This document shows positions 6,201 through 7,978 of a stretch of DNA of 7,978 nucleotides, piece by piece. The DNA is from Candidatus Iainarchaeum sp. (GTDB taxonomy: Archaea; Iainarchaeota; Iainarchaeia; Iainarchaeales; JAGHAR01). Within the stretch, counting starts at the first letter, position 1. Each line of letters starts with the position of its first letter. Location of the stretch: the NCBI GenBank assembly GCA_021161405.1, contig JAGHAR010000028.1, positions 1 through 7,978 of the forward strand. The letters are read 5' to 3'. The notes under the pieces are model-generated. The model was given only the letters and a program-made list of their open reading frames with translations. It searched no databases and was not told the DNA's origin. Made by a program: the position numbers and the translations under genes.

Positions 6201-7244
6201 ATGGGCTTTAAAATCGGAGAGGTTGCAGGAATAAGAATCGAGCTGCACTTTACATTCATCATAATAATAATCGCAATACTGCTCATGCTACTGTTCTTTA
6301 ATCCAACAGGGATATTGGCATATAGCTTGTTTTTGTTTTTCTTATTCGGCTCTGTCCTTTTCCATGAGCTTGTACACAGTATTGTTGCGACAAATCGTGG
6401 CATGAAAGTGAAAAAAATAATTCTGCTTCCAATAGGCGGCATAGCGTTTACAGAAGGTTTATTGAAAAATCCAAGCGATGAGCTTAGAGTTGCGATTGCT
6501 GGCCCGTTATTTAATTTTCTGCTTGTCATAGTTGCACTAATTGTTGGACAATTTTTAGGAATTCCTTTTTTTATTGATTTTGAATCGATCGCAAAAAACA
6601 ATCCATTGAATATGTTAATCTGGATAAATCTCATTCTCGGGGTTTTCAATTTGATGCCAGCTTTGCCTCTCGATGGCGGCAGAGTTGCAAGAGCATTACT
6701 AAGCAGAAAAATTGGCGAATTAAATGCAACTCGCGCCATAATAAAATTCAGTTTATTCTTCTCCGCATTTCTGTTCATCGTTGGTCTGTTAAGTGCGAAT
6801 ATTATAATTGCAGCAGTAGCTGTGTTTCTGTTTTTCGGAGCGCAACAGGAAAGAGAAGTAGTTGAAATTAAACACTTGCTTACAAAGTTCTCAACAAAAG
6901 ATGCTATTGTTAAGCCAAAAATGATAAGCTCTAAAGCAACTGTTGCTAAAGCAATAGAAAATATGGTAAAAGAAAAAACAAACTATTTGATTATTAAGGA
7001 GAAAAACAGCTATAAAATTCTAACATTAGGGATGCTGGCTAATTCTTCCAAAAATGCATCAGTAAAATCAATTGCGAGAGAGCTTAAAACTATAGATTAC
7101 AAAAAACCGTTGTCCGAGTTGTTTCTAACTATAATAGAAAACAGTATTCCTGTTGTGGGAGTAAAGAAGAGGGGCAAACTAATAGGTGTTGTTGATATAA
7201 ACGCAATAAGGCTTCTAGCAGAGCTGAGCAAAATTAAAGAATAA
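6201..7244 (+). CDS. Site-2-type membrane metalloprotease (M50) with C-terminal CBS-like region
   Basis: This 347-residue protein matches the site-2 protease family, zinc enzymes that cut membrane proteins within the bilayer. H-E-L-V-H (55-59) gives two zinc ligands and the catalytic glutamate; N-L-M-P-A-L-P-L-D-G-G-R (150-161) supplies the third ligand, D158. Hydrophobic segments lie near 16-34, 36-58, 95-119, 137-155, 181-200 and 200-213. The cytosolic tail (about 237-340) looks like a CBS pair: S-S-K-A-T-V-A-K-A-I-E-N-M (243-255) and I-P-V-V-G-V-K-K-R-G-K-L-I-G-V-V-D (316-332), with a degenerate first half. CBS domains usually bind adenine nucleotides, so cleavage may respond to energy state (inference). 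No SD precedes the ATG; it starts 9 nt after the nucleotidyltransferase stop, so translation may depend on reinitiation. The last base of its stop codon is the first base of a copy of the tRNA-Ser 3' end. Confidence 0.93.
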   Translation: MGFKIGEVAGIRIELHFTFIIIIIAILLMLLFFNPTGILAYSLFLFFLFGSVLFHELVHSIVATNRGMKVKKIILLPIGGIAFTEGLLKNPSDELRVAIAGPLFNFLLVIVALIVGQFLGIPFFIDFESIAKNNPLNMLIWINLILGVFNLMPALPLDGGRVARALLSRKIGELNATRAIIKFSLFFSAFLFIVGLLSANIIIAAVAVFLFFGAQQEREVVEIKHLLTKFSTKDAIVKPKMISSKATVAKAIENMVKEKTNYLIIKEKNSYKILTLGMLANSSKNASVKSIARELKTIDYKKPLSELFLTIIENSIPVVGVKKRGKLIGVVDINAIRLLAELSKIKE

Positions 7245-7258
7245 TCGCCGGCGGCAGG
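7244..7258. repeat. 15-bp copy of the tRNA-Ser 3' end (att-like direct repeat)
   Basis: ATCGCCGGCGGCAGG here is identical to 7310-7324, which covers the acceptor end, the discriminator and part of the T arm of tRNA-Ser. Identity stops at both edges (A/G before, C/A after). The copies flank 51 bp. Duplication of a tRNA 3' end is typical of tyrosine-integrase attachment sites; it could also be a target duplication around a tiny insertion. Confidence 0.75.
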
Positions 7259-7279
7259 CAAACTTTTAGAAAAAGTTTG
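7259..7279. repeat. Perfect 9-bp hairpin between the two tRNA-end copies
   Basis: CAAACTTTT (7259-7267) and AAAAGTTTG (7271-7279) pair perfectly around AGA. The minus strand reads TTTTGATCAAACTTTT across 7286-7271, one mismatch from the sequence at 5411-5426 beside tRNA-Ala. It abuts the 15-bp repeat exactly. Confidence 0.75.
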
Positions 7280-7293
7280 ATCAAAATCATTGT

Positions 7294-7309
7294 AAAGAAA
7301 AAAACAAAG
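7294..7309 (-). terminator. T-tract terminator of tRNA-Ser
   Basis: Read on the minus strand, CTTTGTTTTTTTCTTT begins 2 nt past the tRNA discriminator base. Such a T-rich run is the usual archaeal termination signal, and the hairpin follows further downstream. Confidence 0.6.
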
Positions 7310-7324
7310 ATCGCCGGCGGCAGG
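7310..7324. repeat. Second copy of the 15-bp direct repeat, inside the tRNA-Ser 3' end
   Basis: This copy is identical to 7244-7258. Here it is part of the functional tRNA gene: two flanking bases, the G73 position, the 3' acceptor strand and the start of the T stem. Confidence 0.75.
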
Positions 7325-7395
7325 ATTCGAACCTGCGCGTCCCGAAGGACACCTGCTCTCGAGGCAGGCGCGTTAGACCACTCCGCCACGCCGGC
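7312..7395 (-). tRNA. tRNA-Ser (CGA)
   Basis: This is a complete 84-nt class II tRNA on the minus strand. The acceptor GCCGGCG (7395-7389) pairs with CGCCGGC (7319-7313). The anticodon stem CCTGC/GCAGG encloses loop CTCGAGA with anticodon CGA (7361-7359), reading UCG. The long variable arm GTCC-TTCG-GGAC (7350-7339) is the serine/leucine-type feature, and the T arm is GCAGG-TTCGAAT-CCTGC. The discriminator is G at 7312, as expected for archaeal serine tRNAs. CCA is not encoded and there is no intron. It lies 40 nt downstream of the MNT gene, on the same strand. Confidence 0.97.
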
Positions 7396-7420
7396 ACATA
7401 AATAAATAGGTACAAAAGAA

Positions 7421-7430
7421 CTTAAATTTT
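7421..7430 (-). promoter_or_regulatory. Possible TATA box for tRNA-Ser
   Basis: AAAATTTAAG on the minus strand is centred about 30 nt before the mature 5' end at 7395, a suitable distance. The region is AT-rich, so this is weak, and read-through from the MNT gene is also possible. Confidence 0.3.
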
Positions 7431-7435
7431 TGATT

Positions 7436-7759
7436 TTAAAGTAAAATGGCCTTCTTTTTCATCCCGTAGAGAGCGCTTGTTTTTCTTTTCGAAAGCTCTG
7501 CGAATTCTTTCGGTGTTAGTGGAATTATATCTATTTTCACATCTGGAAAATCAAAAAAACTATTGAGGGCATGTAACCTCTCCAGAAATTTTTTATTAGA
7601 GAAAAATTTTGAAACCACAACCATATCGATATCGCTCTTCCCTTCTATATAGCTGCCAGCTGCAACGCTTCCAAAAACATAAACCTTCGCATCTGGGAGT
7701 TTTACCTTTATGGAATTAGCTATTCTTTTTGCTTCCCTTTTAATTTCTTTGCTATCCAT
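7436..7759 (-). CDS. MNT-type minimal nucleotidyltransferase (antitoxin of a HEPN/MNT pair)
   Basis: This 107-residue protein is a minimal nucleotidyltransferase. G30-S31-x-x-x-G, followed by S-D-I-D (42-45), gives D43 and D45 as metal ligands, and D77 in V-K-I-D-I-I (74-79) is the third carboxylate, so the active site looks complete. The usual arginine in G-S-x-x-R-G is alanine here (G-S-V-A-A-G). In characterised HEPN/MNT pairs, the MNT protein adds AMP to the HEPN ribonuclease and neutralises it; that role is inferred here from fold and neighbour. The gene overlaps the upstream HEPN frame by 40 nt and has its own SD (GAGGTC) inside that frame. It is followed by tRNA-Ser on the same strand. 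Confidence 0.92.
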   Translation of the reverse strand: MDSKEIKREAKRIANSIKVKLPDAKVYVFGSVAAGSYIEGKSDIDMVVVSKFFSNKKFLERLHALNSFFDFPDVKIDIIPLTPKEFAELSKRKTSALYGMKKKAILL

Positions 7760-7978
7760 TTTAAGACCTCTGCTGTTTGTTTAATATACTCGTTGGCAAT
7801 CTCATAAGTGTATTCTTCATAAGGCAACGCAAACGTAATGTCTGGATATCTTGATGCAATAAAATCTGTTGTTAAATTTTTCAAAATTGGGAAAAATTTT
7901 TTATTTATTTTAAGTTCTTTACCCAAAAAAACAAGAGAGTGGGTGTCTGGTGGTGCTGCTTTTTTCTCTGCCATATAC
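7720..7978 (-). CDS. HEPN-domain protein, partial (N-terminus beyond window)
   Basis: At least 85 C-terminal residues are visible. P-P-D-T-H-S-L-V-F-L-G-K-E-L, then L-T-x-D-F-I-A-S-R-Y-P-D, then a helical Y-x-x-A-N-E-Y-I-x-x-T-A-E-V-L-x-W-I end, match the second half of COG2250-type HEPN proteins. These are small all-helical proteins that pair with MNT nucleotidyltransferases, often as a ribonuclease toxin. The ATG at 7974 is probably an internal methionine: the preceding codon is Tyr, and Y-M-A-E-K-K-x-A-P-P-D-T-H continues the family pattern, whose first helices are missing here. The frame runs open to the window edge. The visible part has no R-x4-6-H motif, so nuclease activity cannot be judged. 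It overlaps the MNT gene by 40 nt. Confidence 0.85.
   Translation of the reverse strand, partial: YMAEKKAAPPDTHSLVFLGKELKINKKFFPILKNLTTDFIASRYPDITFALPYEEYTYEIANEYIKQTAEVLKWIAKKLKGKQKE
7765..7770 (-). promoter_or_regulatory. SD of the MNT gene, inside the HEPN frame
   Basis: GAGGTC on the minus strand ends 5 nt before the ATG at 7759. It supports this start and translation of the MNT gene from the HEPN message. Confidence 0.6.

Noticed and set aside
6194..6778. 194-codon minus-strand frame opposite the membrane protease
   Set aside because: Its translation shows no family pattern, and the opposite strand has HELVH and LDGG in the right order.
7244..7324. CRISPR-like repeat unit
   Set aside because: Only two copies, 15 bp long, with one copy inside a tRNA gene; no array and no cas genes.
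7972..7974. ATG at 7974 as the true start of the HEPN protein
   Set aside because: The frame is open to the window edge, the preceding Tyr codon continues the family pattern, and the first HEPN helices would be missing.

Overview
The window is archaeal chromosome, probably from a small-genome lineage of the DPANN kind, although that placement is only an inference. The evidence for Archaea is a group II chaperonin (thermosome), TATA-type promoters about 25 nt upstream of starts with several apparently leaderless genes, tRNA genes without an encoded CCA, a tRNA-Ser with G73, a COG2112-type kinase, a UPF0200-type P-loop kinase and a HEPN/MNT pair. The sequence is AT-rich, genes are tightly packed, and no complete transposon or CRISPR array is present.

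Layout. Positions 1-325 hold a small helical protein with a histone-fold-like stretch followed by a coiled coil. It converges on an atypical kinase (921-343, minus). The kinase is divergent from the thermosome (1026-2660), which has a strong Shine-Dalgarno (SD), a TTG start, and a hairpin plus T-tract terminator whose loop contains the stop codon. Next come a UPF0200-like nucleotide kinase (2702-3244) and rubrerythrin (3241-3825), joined by an ATGA overlap and a strong internal SD. A class I methyltransferase (4586-3843, minus) converges on rubrerythrin. It is divergent from an MscS-associated-type membrane protein (ATG at 4648), and the two appear to share one TATA box.

A pair of inverted repeats at 5397-5446 precedes tRNA-Ala(GGC) (5451-5523). 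Then follow a stand-alone nucleotidyltransferase (5601-6191) and a site-2-type membrane protease with a C-terminal CBS-like region (6201-7244), likely one transcription unit. The right end, all on the minus strand, holds a HEPN protein cut by the window edge, an MNT nucleotidyltransferase overlapping it by 40 nt, and tRNA-Ser(CGA) (7395-7312). Just past the tRNA 3' end are a T-tract terminator, a perfect hairpin related to the one beside tRNA-Ala, and a 15-bp exact copy of the tRNA-Ser 3' end touching the protease stop codon.

The genes cover housekeeping and stress roles: protein folding, peroxide defence, membrane proteolysis, membrane tension or transport, and toxin-antitoxin. No single new multi-gene system is clearly visible. 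The best candidates for something undescribed are the histone-fold/coiled-coil protein, the hairpin family beside tRNA genes with the duplicated tRNA end, and the shared divergent promoter.
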